Shown here: one piece after another, positions 1 through 8,653 of the stretch
How the letters are laid out: each line of letters starts with the position of its first letter
Numbering within the stretch: position 1 is the stretch's first letter
Source: an uncultured Anaerococcus sp.
GTDB lineage: Bacteria > Bacillota > Clostridia > Tissierellales > Peptoniphilaceae
Assembly (NCBI RefSeq): GCF_943912385.1
Contig: NZ_CALTTY010000013.1
Span: 1 to 48,249 of the forward strand
Direction of reading: 5' to 3'
DNA: 48,249 nt
Made by a program: the position numbers and the translations under genes
Notes under the pieces: model-generated
What the model saw: only the letters and a program-made list of their open reading frames with translations
Told to the model about the DNA's origin: nothing
Databases searched by the model: none

Positions 1-14
1 TGCCGACAATTAAT

Positions 15-43
15 ACTATAACACCATATTTTTCCTTTGTCAA
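15..43 (-). promoter_or_regulatory. Sigma-A type promoter firing off the left edge
   Basis: On the minus strand the -35 box TTGACA (38-43) and the -10 box TATAGT (15-20) are separated by exactly 17 bases. It lies just past the terminator of the long operon and points out of the window, so it must drive a gene to the left that is not visible here. Confidence 0.7.
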
Positions 44-69
44 ATACTTTCTATAAATAATTTTTAAAA

Positions 70-89
70 AAAGCCCTCAAAGGGGCTTT
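70..89 (-). terminator. Intrinsic terminator ending the infC-to-TPR operon
   Basis: Arms AAAGCCC / GGGCTTT with a 6-base loop are followed on the minus strand by a T-rich run (61-69). The hairpin abuts the stop codon of the last gene of the operon (TAG at 90-92). Confidence 0.85.
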
Positions 90-1190
90 CTAAAGCTTAT
101 AGTGATTTTTAATTATTTCTAAATTCTCTTTTATCTCTTCAGTTAAGTCGTCATATGTTAATAATTCTGCTATATCTTTCTTCGCTTTTTCTATATTTCC
201 TATGACTAGGTTTATCTGAATTTTATTATATGTCATCCTAGGGTCTTGCGGGTATTTTCTAAGACCTTCTTCTATTATAGTAAGGGCCTTTATTTCTTCC
301 TTGTTTAGGTATAGACTAATAGCATAATCATTATATAGTTCTCTAAAATCTGCATTTAGGTCTAAGGAATTTCTAAAAGCCATGATTGAATTTTCATACT
401 TACCTAAATTTTGGTAGGCTACTCCTAGGTAATAGTAAGCGTCCGCTCTCTTTGTTTTTGATAAGAGTTTACTTAAAGTTTTTATCGCCTGGTTGTATTG
501 ACTTTTTCCTATATAGTAGAGGGCCTGTTCTATTTCGGCGTTATCATCTATAGATATAAGTTTATTTCTCACTTCATTTTTTGTAACTTCATCTTCAGAT
601 AGGCTAAGGGCCCTGTTAAAGTATGACCTTGCCTTTATATATTCTCCTAAGTTTGCGTATATATTTCCTAGCTCATAGTAGGATAAGGTAAATTTGTCGT
701 CTATATTTAATATTTCTTGGAGAATTCTTAGGGATTCCCTTACAAAGTCGTCCTGGTATTCGCTTTCATCTTCATAGGCCATTGGCCATAAAATTCTTGC
801 GTATAAATAAGAATTATATTTATTTTTAGGATCTACTAGGTAACCTGCCCTTGCTATAAGAATTGACTTATCCTTCTTATCTTCTTCATAGCTAACTGAC
901 TTACTTGCAGTGAAATCTCCTATGTTTTTTATATACTTGTTAAGTATTTTTTCATATTCTTCCCTATATATAAAGTCAGGATCTATGGCAATGTTTATAA
1001 GCATCGCTTCTAGAATTACCTCAAGGCTAATTTCGCTAGCGAAATTCCCTGTTTTAATCCCATCTTTCATGTCATCCATATATATAGGTAGGGAAATATC
1101 TTTTAAATCTTGGTTTGAACTATCTTCTCTTAGTTCAATATAAGCTAGTCTATCTGTATATTCTATAAAGTATCCATCAAGTCTCGCCAT
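90..1190 (-). CDS. Tetratricopeptide-repeat protein
   Basis: A 366-residue soluble protein without a signal peptide or membrane segment. The middle and C-terminal parts contain helical pairs of TPR type, clearest around residues 168-205 (LSYYELGNIYANLGEYIKA), 250-285 (ADAYYYLGVAYQNLGKYENS) and 288-320. The first 150 residues are not recognisable. TPR proteins act as protein-binding scaffolds; the partner here is unknown. I chose the ATG at 1190, which overlaps the upstream stop as TAATG with GGGGTGG five bases before it; a GTG at 1197-1199 is the alternative. It is the last gene of the translation operon and is coupled to the membrane protein upstream, so the two may work together (inference). 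Confidence 0.75.
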   Translation of the reverse strand: MARLDGYFIEYTDRLAYIELREDSSNQDLKDISLPIYMDDMKDGIKTGNFASEISLEVILEAMLINIAIDPDFIYREEYEKILNKYIKNIGDFTASKSVSYEEDKKDKSILIARAGYLVDPKNKYNSYLYARILWPMAYEDESEYQDDFVRESLRILQEILNIDDKFTLSYYELGNIYANLGEYIKARSYFNRALSLSEDEVTKNEVRNKLISIDDNAEIEQALYYIGKSQYNQAIKTLSKLLSKTKRADAYYYLGVAYQNLGKYENSIMAFRNSLDLNADFRELYNDYAISLYLNKEEIKALTIIEEGLRKYPQDPRMTYNKIQINLVIGNIEKAKKDIAELLTYDDLTEEIKENLEIIKNHYKL

Positions 1191-1891
1191 TAGTTCCACC
1201 CCATAAATTGTCTCTGTCTGTAGGAATGTTCATTTAAATGTTTAAATAATACTCCCCTGAAAATCATGAAGGCTGTATGGATAAGGGCTATTATCAGACA
1301 AGCTATTATCTTATCCTTACCCATCGGTTGGCCTATGGCAAATTTAATACTAAGATATAATTCTATACCTATAAATATCAGACTATAAAGCCCATAGTGA
1401 AGAGGATTATTTTTTACAAAGCTTACTGACTCTGTTATTGCATTTATCCCACTTCTCCCATTTAGGTAGATTTGTTCATAGATTGACGATAAGAAAAGCT
1501 TTATTATTAGTACTACTAGCATCCTTGCTTTTATAGGGAAGTTTATCAATAAGAGGCTTGAGAACATCTCTAGGAGATATACCCAAAACATGGTTTCTAT
1601 GACTGGTCCGAAGAAGTTTCCTACAGAATTTTCTAGAGAACTTTTCCCAGTGTTTCCATATTTAACAACTGATGATAGACTTTGGACTACAAAGCAAGTT
1701 ATAATTACTCCGAGGAAGTATTTGATAATACCCCCTACCGCTCCTCCTACAATACCCATGCTCAGCTCATTGTTTTCAAATATGGTATTTATAAATAAAA
1801 AGATAAATACCATATAAGATTTCTTTAACTTGGCTAAACTTTCTTTAAAGGCTATTTTGGATACTCCTAGGAAATCTTTGAACTTATTCAT
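1190..1891 (-). CDS. Multi-pass membrane protein of unknown function
   Basis: A 233-residue protein with about five to six hydrophobic segments (roughly residues 25-40, 48-72, 95-118, 120-140, 165-185 and 193-212) and basic termini. I do not recognise the family. Its ATG follows the argS stop directly (TAG-ATG, no gap), and its own stop overlaps the start of the TPR gene, so all three are probably translationally coupled. The C-terminus is polar and basic (residues 213-233) and likely cytoplasmic. No catalytic motif is visible. A role in the envelope as membrane anchor for the following TPR protein is only a guess from the gene order. Confidence 0.6.
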   Translation of the reverse strand: MNKFKDFLGVSKIAFKESLAKLKKSYMVFIFLFINTIFENNELSMGIVGGAVGGIIKYFLGVIITCFVVQSLSSVVKYGNTGKSSLENSVGNFFGPVIETMFWVYLLEMFSSLLLINFPIKARMLVVLIIKLFLSSIYEQIYLNGRSGINAITESVSFVKNNPLHYGLYSLIFIGIELYLSIKFAIGQPMGKDKIIACLIIALIHTAFMIFRGVLFKHLNEHSYRQRQFMGWN

Positions 1892-3589
1892 CTACATCTT
1901 CTCCACAGTCTTAATTCCTAAAAGCTTTAGGCCTGTTTTTATTACTACTGATGTCACGTAGGCTAGGGCTAGTCTTTCTGATTTTATTTTTTCATCATCT
2001 ACCATTATCTTTGTAGAATTATAGAATTTATTAAAGCTCTTTGCTATCTCAGTCATGTGTCTAGTTATAAGAGATGGTTCGTATTTTTCCTTGGCTTTTA
2101 TTACTACCTTTTCAAATTGAGCTAGTCTTTTAACAAGGATAAACTCCTCATCACTGGTTATATTTTCAACTTCTATAGGTTTTACTGCCTCTACTCCTGC
2201 TTTTCTTAATACAGACTTGGCCCTGGCGTAGGTGTATTGGACATAAGGTCCACTCTCACCTTCAAAGTTTAATACTTCATCCCAGTCGAATACATAATCT
2301 TTGATTCTATTATTGTAAAGTTCTTGGAATTTTACTGCGCCGATTCCAACTATTTTTGAAACCTCGTCAATATTTTCTATGGTGTCTTCCCTATTTTCCA
2401 TAATTTCACGTGTCTTATCTATGGCCTTGTTTAAGACATCTTCTAAGAAAACTACCTGTCCCTTTCTTGTTGATAGGGTTTGATCTTTTAGGCTAACCAT
2501 GCCAAAGGATATGTGCTTACAACCCTTGTATAGGTCATAGCCCATTAGTTCTAATATTTTCCAAAGTTGTTTAAAATGAAGGTTTTGCTGGGTTGCTACT
2601 ACATAGAGGTTTTCATCAAAGTCATATTCTTTTTTCCTGTTGATAGCTGTCGCTATATCACGGGTAATATAGGCTGATGACCCATTTGACTTAATTACTA
2701 TTGATGGTGGCATGTCATAGGCAGATAGGTCTATTATTTGGGCCCCATCTGATTCTACTAGGAGGTTTTTCTCCTTTAATTCTTCTATTACATCTCCCAT
2801 ATACTTAGAGTAATTTGCCTCTCCTTTGTAGTTGTCAAATTCTATGTCTAAAAGTTTGTAGACCCTATCAAACTCCTTGAAGGAAATTTCTTTAAACCAA
2901 GACCAAAGTCTTGTTGCTTCCTCTTCTCCCTCTTCAAGATTTTTAAATTCTTTACGGGCATCTTCCATCATTTCTTCATTTTCACTAGCTTCTGAGTTAT
3001 ACCTTACATATAAGTTCAACAACTCTTGGATAGGATCCGCCTTTATTTTTTCGTCGTCTCCCCATAACTTATAGGCTGCAATCATTGTCCCAAATTGAGT
3101 ACCATAATCCCCAATATAGTTCGAGGCTATGGTCTTATAGCCTAGAAATTCATGGATATTTCTTAAAGCATCCCCAATTACTGTCGACCTAATATGGCCT
3201 ATATGGAAAGGCTTTGCAATATTTACTGAAGAAAACTCAACTATAGCAGTTTTCCCCTCACCCATGTCAGACTTACCATAGTTTTCCTTCTTCTCGATAA
3301 TGGTATTTATTACATCATCTTCAAATTTTTTCCTATCTAGGAAGAAATTTATATAGGGGCCAACATTCTTAATTTCACTAAAGTCTTCAAGGTCAAGCCC
3401 ACTTGCTAGGTCTCTTGAGATTTCAGCTGGGTTTTTCCTTAAAGTTTTAGCTAGTTGGAAACACGGAAAGGAATAGTCCCCCATATTTTCCTGGGGTGGG
3501 ATTTCTATAAGCTTGTAAATCTCTTCTGATTTTAAACCTATATCTTCACCCTCTAATTTATTTGCAATTATTTCTTTATAGTCTATCAT
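1892..3589 (-). CDS. argS: Arginyl-tRNA synthetase
   Basis: A 565-residue class I aminoacyl-tRNA synthetase charging tRNA-Arg with arginine in the cytoplasm; the length is normal for the family. The N-terminal additional domain is followed by the HIGH motif (AKPFHIGHIRSTVIGD, about residues 125-140). A KMSKS-equivalent region reads LSTRKGQ near residue 372, the form usual in bacterial ArgRS. The C-terminal helical anticodon-binding domain begins near residue 445 (GPYVQYTYARAKSV) and ends in GLKLLGI. The start ATG is preceded by GGAGG. It lies 9 bases downstream of mutS2. No T-box was seen directly upstream, so expression probably follows the operon. Confidence 0.97.
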   Translation of the reverse strand: MIDYKEIIANKLEGEDIGLKSEEIYKLIEIPPQENMGDYSFPCFQLAKTLRKNPAEISRDLASGLDLEDFSEIKNVGPYINFFLDRKKFEDDVINTIIEKKENYGKSDMGEGKTAIVEFSSVNIAKPFHIGHIRSTVIGDALRNIHEFLGYKTIASNYIGDYGTQFGTMIAAYKLWGDDEKIKADPIQELLNLYVRYNSEASENEEMMEDARKEFKNLEEGEEEATRLWSWFKEISFKEFDRVYKLLDIEFDNYKGEANYSKYMGDVIEELKEKNLLVESDGAQIIDLSAYDMPPSIVIKSNGSSAYITRDIATAINRKKEYDFDENLYVVATQQNLHFKQLWKILELMGYDLYKGCKHISFGMVSLKDQTLSTRKGQVVFLEDVLNKAIDKTREIMENREDTIENIDEVSKIVGIGAVKFQELYNNRIKDYVFDWDEVLNFEGESGPYVQYTYARAKSVLRKAGVEAVKPIEVENITSDEEFILVKRLAQFEKVVIKAKEKYEPSLITRHMTEIAKSFNKFYNSTKIMVDDEKIKSERLALAYVTSVVIKTGLKLLGIKTVEKM

Positions 3590-3598
3590 TTTTCCTCC

Positions 3599-5944
3599 TT
3601 AGGCAAACTTGACTATGGTTACTCCATATCCGCCTTCTTTGTCATCTCCAAACCTATAGGACTTTATCCTCCTATCGGTTTTTAGATTTTCACCTACTCC
3701 TTTGATCAGGGCTCCAGTTCCCTTACCATGGATTATCTTTGCCTGGTCAAGTCCTGCAAGCATGGCATCGTCTAAATATTTATCAAGATTTCGCATGGCT
3801 TCATCATATCTTTGCCCTCTTAAGTCTAAGCTTGCAGAAATATTCATGGCCTTTTTTACACTATACACCTTCTTGATATTTTTCTCAGTTTGGTTTTCTC
3901 CATCAATCTTCCTTACATTCTTGATATTTGAGTCCATCTTGAGGATACCCATCTGAACTTTAATATTACCTTTTTTATCAGGTGCTTCGATTACTTCGGC
4001 CTTTTCGTTTAGTCCCGCTATGACCACCATATCGCCAACTTTAAGCTCATCAGGTATGTCTTTTGATTTTTCTTGTCTAATCCTAGTATCTTCGTTTTTT
4101 ATATATGAGTCCTTATACTGGTTTCTAATCTTATTTAAGGACCTATCTATATCACGGGTATTGGCATTTTTAGATTTTTTCGCTTCCTTAAGCATGGCCT
4201 GACTTTCCTTATTGGCCTTATCAAGGATTTTATTGGCCTTAGCTTCTGCATTTTTTATAATTTCTTCCCTAGTTTCTTCAATCTCTCTAGATTTATTTTT
4301 TAGCTTATCCTTTATAGATTGAATTTCTCGTCTGTAGGCTTCGATTTGCTTGTTTTTAGCCTCCATCTGATATTTATCGTCTTCTATTTGATCTAGGATT
4401 TTATTGATATTTTTTGTATCCTCGCCTATTAAGGAATTAGCCTTGGCTAAGATTTCATCTGGTAGACCTAGTCTCTTTGAAATCTCAAATGCATTTGACT
4501 TACCAGGTGCTCCAATTTCTAATTTATAAGTTGGCGATAGGGTATTTACATCAAATTCTACAGAAGCATTCATAACCCTATCATTTTCCATAGCATAATA
4601 TTTAAGCTCACTATAGTGGGTGGTTGCAAAGGTCATTACTCCCCTGTCTGTTAGGTGAGAGAGTATTGATATCGCAAGAGCTGCCCCTTCGATTGGGTCA
4701 GTACCAGATCCTAGCTCATCTAAAAGAATTAGGGAATTTTCTGTAAGCTTATCTAAAATATCAACTATATTCGTAAGTGAGGCTGAAAATGTCGAAAGGC
4801 TCATCTCAATGGACTGCTTATCCCCTATATCTAAAAAGACATCATCAAATACATTTACTAAGGATCCTTCTTCAGCTGGAATAAATAAGCCTGTCTGGGC
4901 CATGAGGGTCAAAAGTCCAACTGTTTTTAAGGATACTGTCTTTCCCCCTGTGTTAGGCCCTGTGATAATGAGGGTTGAATAATCCCCACCGATGGCCACA
5001 TCTATAGGCACGACATTTCCTGGGAGAAGGGGATGGATGGCTCCCTTGATATTTATAATTTTATCCTTGTTAAGTCTTGGTAGGCTATAGTCATTTTCTA
5101 AACCAAACTTGGCCTTGGCTTGGAGGAAGTCTATCCTTGCTATTAATTTTTGATTTTCAAGAATTTCTAGATCAAAATTTTGAGCAAACCTCGATAGCCT
5201 ATCTAAAATCCTACGAATCTCAGCATCCTCTTTTAATTCCAAGTCCTTATACTGGTTATTAAGTTCTACTATGGCTGATGGTTCTATAAAAAGGGTGTTT
5301 CCGGAAGCCGACTTATCATGGACAATTCCATTTATAACTGAACGTTTATTGGTTTTTATAGGAACCACATACCTACCATCCCTGACAGAAACCACCTTGT
5401 CCTGGAGGGCGCCTTCATATCTGGAGTTTGTTACATAGGAATTTAGCTTATTTTTTATTTCAGATTCCTTGCGTTTTAAAGACCTCCTTATAGATAAAAG
5501 TTCTCTCGATGCATTGTCAGCTATTTCGTCCTCATTTAAAATCGACCTATCTATCTCTTCCTTTAGAAACTCATTGGTTGATATCCTGTCAAAAAGGTCA
5601 GAAATATAGGCATCTTCAATATTTTTTCCGTAGTCTTTTAAGTACTCACTCACCCTCAAAAGACTTAATATTTTTAATAGGTCAGCAGGTTCTAGGATTC
5701 CGTTTCTCCTGATATAGCCTACCATGCCAGTAAAATCATATAGACCAAAAATATCGATATTACCATTTCTTTCTATTATTTGAGCCATAGCCCCAGTTTT
5801 ATAAAGCTCATCTTCTAAGTAGTCTATGTCAGTCGATGGCTTTAAATCAAGGATTTCTTTTTTGACAAGACCAGAGCGAGCCATTTTTGAAAGCTTGTCT
5901 AATATTTTTTTATATTCTAAAACTTCTAAACTCTTTGCTTGCAC
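3599..5944 (-). CDS. mutS2: Endonuclease MutS2 with Smr domain
   Basis: A 781-residue protein of the usual MutS2 layout: N-terminal clamp and lever helices, an ATPase core with Walker A GPNTGGKTVS (about residue 330), Walker B LILLDELGSGTDP (about residue 408) and FATTHYSELK, then a long charged coiled coil (about 500-640) and a C-terminal Smr nuclease domain (LDLRGQ near 707, IIHGKGTGAL near 738). It lacks the mismatch-binding N-terminal domain of MutS1. In Bacillus subtilis MutS2 acts on collided ribosomes in rescue and quality control, which suits its place among translation genes; a role in suppressing recombination has also been proposed. The start is GTG overlapping the previous stop as TAGTG, with GAGAGGGG upstream. 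Confidence 0.95.
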   Translation of the reverse strand: MQAKSLEVLEYKKILDKLSKMARSGLVKKEILDLKPSTDIDYLEDELYKTGAMAQIIERNGNIDIFGLYDFTGMVGYIRRNGILEPADLLKILSLLRVSEYLKDYGKNIEDAYISDLFDRISTNEFLKEEIDRSILNEDEIADNASRELLSIRRSLKRKESEIKNKLNSYVTNSRYEGALQDKVVSVRDGRYVVPIKTNKRSVINGIVHDKSASGNTLFIEPSAIVELNNQYKDLELKEDAEIRRILDRLSRFAQNFDLEILENQKLIARIDFLQAKAKFGLENDYSLPRLNKDKIINIKGAIHPLLPGNVVPIDVAIGGDYSTLIITGPNTGGKTVSLKTVGLLTLMAQTGLFIPAEEGSLVNVFDDVFLDIGDKQSIEMSLSTFSASLTNIVDILDKLTENSLILLDELGSGTDPIEGAALAISILSHLTDRGVMTFATTHYSELKYYAMENDRVMNASVEFDVNTLSPTYKLEIGAPGKSNAFEISKRLGLPDEILAKANSLIGEDTKNINKILDQIEDDKYQMEAKNKQIEAYRREIQSIKDKLKNKSREIEETREEIIKNAEAKANKILDKANKESQAMLKEAKKSKNANTRDIDRSLNKIRNQYKDSYIKNEDTRIRQEKSKDIPDELKVGDMVVIAGLNEKAEVIEAPDKKGNIKVQMGILKMDSNIKNVRKIDGENQTEKNIKKVYSVKKAMNISASLDLRGQRYDEAMRNLDKYLDDAMLAGLDQAKIIHGKGTGALIKGVGENLKTDRRIKSYRFGDDKEGGYGVTIVKFA

Positions 5945-8154
5945 TAAATAACCCCTCTCTCATAGTTTAACTTATCCTTATAAGCTTTGTTTTTATAGTT
6001 TTTTATATCTTCATCAGTAAATACAGACACAAGACTTGAAACTTCGGCATTAAATAGCCCTTCATCAAAACCTGCAGGTTTTGTTGGGTAGATCTTTGTA
6101 ATATTGTTTTCTCTTATGACCATCATCCTATCTCCCCTAGGCGATACAAGCTCACCTTTGTTAAATTTACAGGCCGGACACCCCTTAAGCCCACATTTTT
6201 TTATTGTAGAAAATGGACAATGGACCATATTCATAAGCTCAATTCTTGCAAAACTTAGGGCCTCTACTTCATACCTGCTGGCATTTTTATTTATATTAGC
6301 CAGGGTATTTTCGACCGATGACTCGACTTTCTCAGCAAATCTCCCATAAAAATCAAAGCTATAAGAATTCATAACATTTAAGCACCTGCCAATTCTTATT
6401 TTTATATCATTTGCCTTAAAATCTTCTATAAAATCTAGGTCTCTATAATTGTTAAAAATAACTCCCTCGATAGAATTTTCCTTTAAATAAGAAATTAACC
6501 TATCAATATCATAGTCCATATGGCTGTCAAGGTTTAGATATAATTTATGGTCTTTATATTTAGGGTCAAAACTTTTTATATAGACCTTGTCAAAATCTTT
6601 TAATAAATGTGGACTTATATTATTTGTCATAAGCTCTATATTTCTTTCAGGGTTTTTCTTACTTTTTCCCATAAGCTTAGGCTTGGTAATTTTAATTTCT
6701 TTTCTCTTATACTGACCGGCTATTTCTTTCTTTAAGAGTTTTACCCCATCTCTTCTTAACTTGTTTATAGTCTTTTTTCTAAGAAATATTTTATCGTCTA
6801 TATCTACCTCTATGTCTTCTGGGGTGAAAATTTCGTCGTTAAACCTTGAAAGGTTATCTATGATTCCATCCTTATTGATGGCTATATTTTTAGCCTCTTC
6901 TATTTTTTTATCTTCAAATACCTCAAGTCCTATATCTTTATAGTAAATTTTAAGGACTGGTCTCTTGCCAAGCCTTCCTATAAACTTTAGCCTTATAGGT
7001 AAATTTCTATAGGAGCTAAGACCAGCTTCTAGGTCTTCTTTGATATTTTCTGCATTTAACATTAAAATATCAGACTTTAGCTTGGCATCCTTGTACCCAT
7101 CAAGGTAAATTATGTCATTTTTTTTATAATCCTCAGTCAGGGTTAAGGGAAGTTTCTTTCCTTTGTCAGTTGTAACTTCAAGATTATCTTTCTTATTAAG
7201 GTCTGATAGGGCCTTAAAAGCTTTTTTATTATTTATTAGGTCTACCTTACCTACGACCCTATGCTTTGTATCTCCTTCTTTTAAGATATAATCATTTTTT
7301 TGTCCGAAGATAAAACCCTTGGTGTAGCCCCTATTTGTTATGTCCCTTAATTTTTCTTTATTGTAGGTATTTTTGTAAATCTTATCTTTATATGCTGTAA
7401 CTGTGTTATAGACATATTCGGGCGTTTTCATCCTGCCTTCAATCTTTAAGCAATCAATACCCAAATCAATAAGCTCTTCTATTTCATCTATAACATTTAA
7501 GTCTTTCATGTTTAGGTAGTAGTCATTGCCGTAAACTTTACCATTATTTATAAGGTCATACTTTTGCCTACATGGACCTGCACACCTACCTCTGTTGGCT
7601 GATCTCTCTCCGAAATAAGAGCTCATTAGACATTCTCCAGAATAGGAAACACAAAGAGAGCCATGGACAAAAACTTCCTTTTCGCAAGGAAGTTCGGCTA
7701 TTTTTCTAATCTCTTCTATGGGTGTTTCCCTAGCTATGACTATTCTTTTAAAGCCAAGGTCCATAAGAGCCTTGGCTCCGTGATAGTCCCTTACAGCCAT
7801 TTGGGTTGATGCATGAAAATCAAGGCCCGGCATTTGATCTTTCACTATAGAATAAAAACCTATGTCTTGGATTAGAATACCATCAACCCCATAGGCATAG
7901 AGTTTTTCAATGTAGGAGATGGCCCTGTCTATCTCATCATCCTTTAAGAGAGTATTCATAGTTATAAAGACCTTCTTATCAAAATAATGGATATAGTCTA
8001 TAACTTCTTCTATCCTATTAAGGGTAAAATTCTCGGCATAAGCCCTCGCCCCAAAGTCATCTAGGGAAAGGTAAAAGGCATCTGCCCCTGCAGCTATACC
8101 TGCATAGAGCATATCTAAATTTCCAACTGGTGCTAGAATTTCAGTATTAGCCAT
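5944..8154 (-). CDS. U32-family peptidase-like protein (RlhA-type 23S rRNA hydroxylation)
   Basis: A 736-residue protein opening with the U32 TIM-barrel start EILAPVGNLDMLYAGI and carrying the family signature EVFVHGSLCVSYSGECLMSS (about 163-182). Further cysteines follow (GRCAGPC) that probably bind an iron-sulfur cluster. The middle is a DUF3656-like collagenase-associated domain. A late cysteine group (KKCGLKGCPAC, about 655-665) closes the protein. Relatives include E. coli RlhA, needed for hydroxylation of a 23S rRNA cytidine, and TrhP for tRNA. Despite the name, protease activity is doubtful for this branch. It overlaps zapA by 8 bases and mutS2 by one, the common clostridial order zapA-U32-mutS2. 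Confidence 0.85.
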   Translation of the reverse strand: MANTEILAPVGNLDMLYAGIAAGADAFYLSLDDFGARAYAENFTLNRIEEVIDYIHYFDKKVFITMNTLLKDDEIDRAISYIEKLYAYGVDGILIQDIGFYSIVKDQMPGLDFHASTQMAVRDYHGAKALMDLGFKRIVIARETPIEEIRKIAELPCEKEVFVHGSLCVSYSGECLMSSYFGERSANRGRCAGPCRQKYDLINNGKVYGNDYYLNMKDLNVIDEIEELIDLGIDCLKIEGRMKTPEYVYNTVTAYKDKIYKNTYNKEKLRDITNRGYTKGFIFGQKNDYILKEGDTKHRVVGKVDLINNKKAFKALSDLNKKDNLEVTTDKGKKLPLTLTEDYKKNDIIYLDGYKDAKLKSDILMLNAENIKEDLEAGLSSYRNLPIRLKFIGRLGKRPVLKIYYKDIGLEVFEDKKIEEAKNIAINKDGIIDNLSRFNDEIFTPEDIEVDIDDKIFLRKKTINKLRRDGVKLLKKEIAGQYKRKEIKITKPKLMGKSKKNPERNIELMTNNISPHLLKDFDKVYIKSFDPKYKDHKLYLNLDSHMDYDIDRLISYLKENSIEGVIFNNYRDLDFIEDFKANDIKIRIGRCLNVMNSYSFDFYGRFAEKVESSVENTLANINKNASRYEVEALSFARIELMNMVHCPFSTIKKCGLKGCPACKFNKGELVSPRGDRMMVIRENNITKIYPTKPAGFDEGLFNAEVSSLVSVFTDEDIKNYKNKAYKDKLNYERGVI

Positions 8155-8644
8155 TTATATTTCCCTTCAACATTTCATTTTCCTTAACGAGGTCCATGGT
8201 CTGTTTTTGTAGATTTTTAATTTTTTCCCTAAGCTTGTTAGCGTCATTTTCTTCCTTACTTAGCTTTAAAATCTCCGCATCTTTTTCTTGGAGGAGGAGT
8301 TTTAGATTCTCAACTTCTTCTACCTTATCTTCCAAGTCTTTTTTACAAGGTTCATAGTCTTTCCTAAAAGTTTCGTATTCTTCTTTAAGCCTTGGGTACT
8401 TCTCGATAGCTTCCTTGTTTTCTTCATAAAAGTCTCTAAAAGACTCCTTGTCTTTAAAGTAGTCGTCAGCAATATTAAGACTAGCTAAAATTAGCTGTCT
8501 ATCAAAAGTGAGCTTGTCAGACTTCACATCTTTGATCTTGTCGTCAACATATTTAGCTATCTTTTCTATACTCTCTTTTGATTCTTTCGTTACAAGAGGA
8601 TATTTTACACCATCAATTTTAACTTCAAGTCTATTTTCGCTCAC
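8147..8644 (-). CDS. zapA: Cell division protein ZapA
   Basis: A 165-residue protein with the ZapA N-terminal domain (VKIDGVKYPLVTKESKESI, then LILASLNIADDYF near residue 50) followed by a long charged coiled coil from about residue 70 to the end. ZapA binds FtsZ and promotes bundling and Z-ring stability. The family is often 80-110 residues, so the coiled coil here is extended, as in other clostridia where zapA also sits between pheT and a U32 gene. The start is GTG (GTGAGCGAAAAT) with AGGAG upstream, 9 bases after pheT. Assignment rests on domain pattern and context. Confidence 0.85.
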   Translation of the reverse strand: MSENRLEVKIDGVKYPLVTKESKESIEKIAKYVDDKIKDVKSDKLTFDRQLILASLNIADDYFKDKESFRDFYEENKEAIEKYPRLKEEYETFRKDYEPCKKDLEDKVEEVENLKLLLQEKDAEILKLSKEENDANKLREKIKNLQKQTMDLVKENEMLKGNING

Positions 8645-8653
8645 TTTTTTCTC

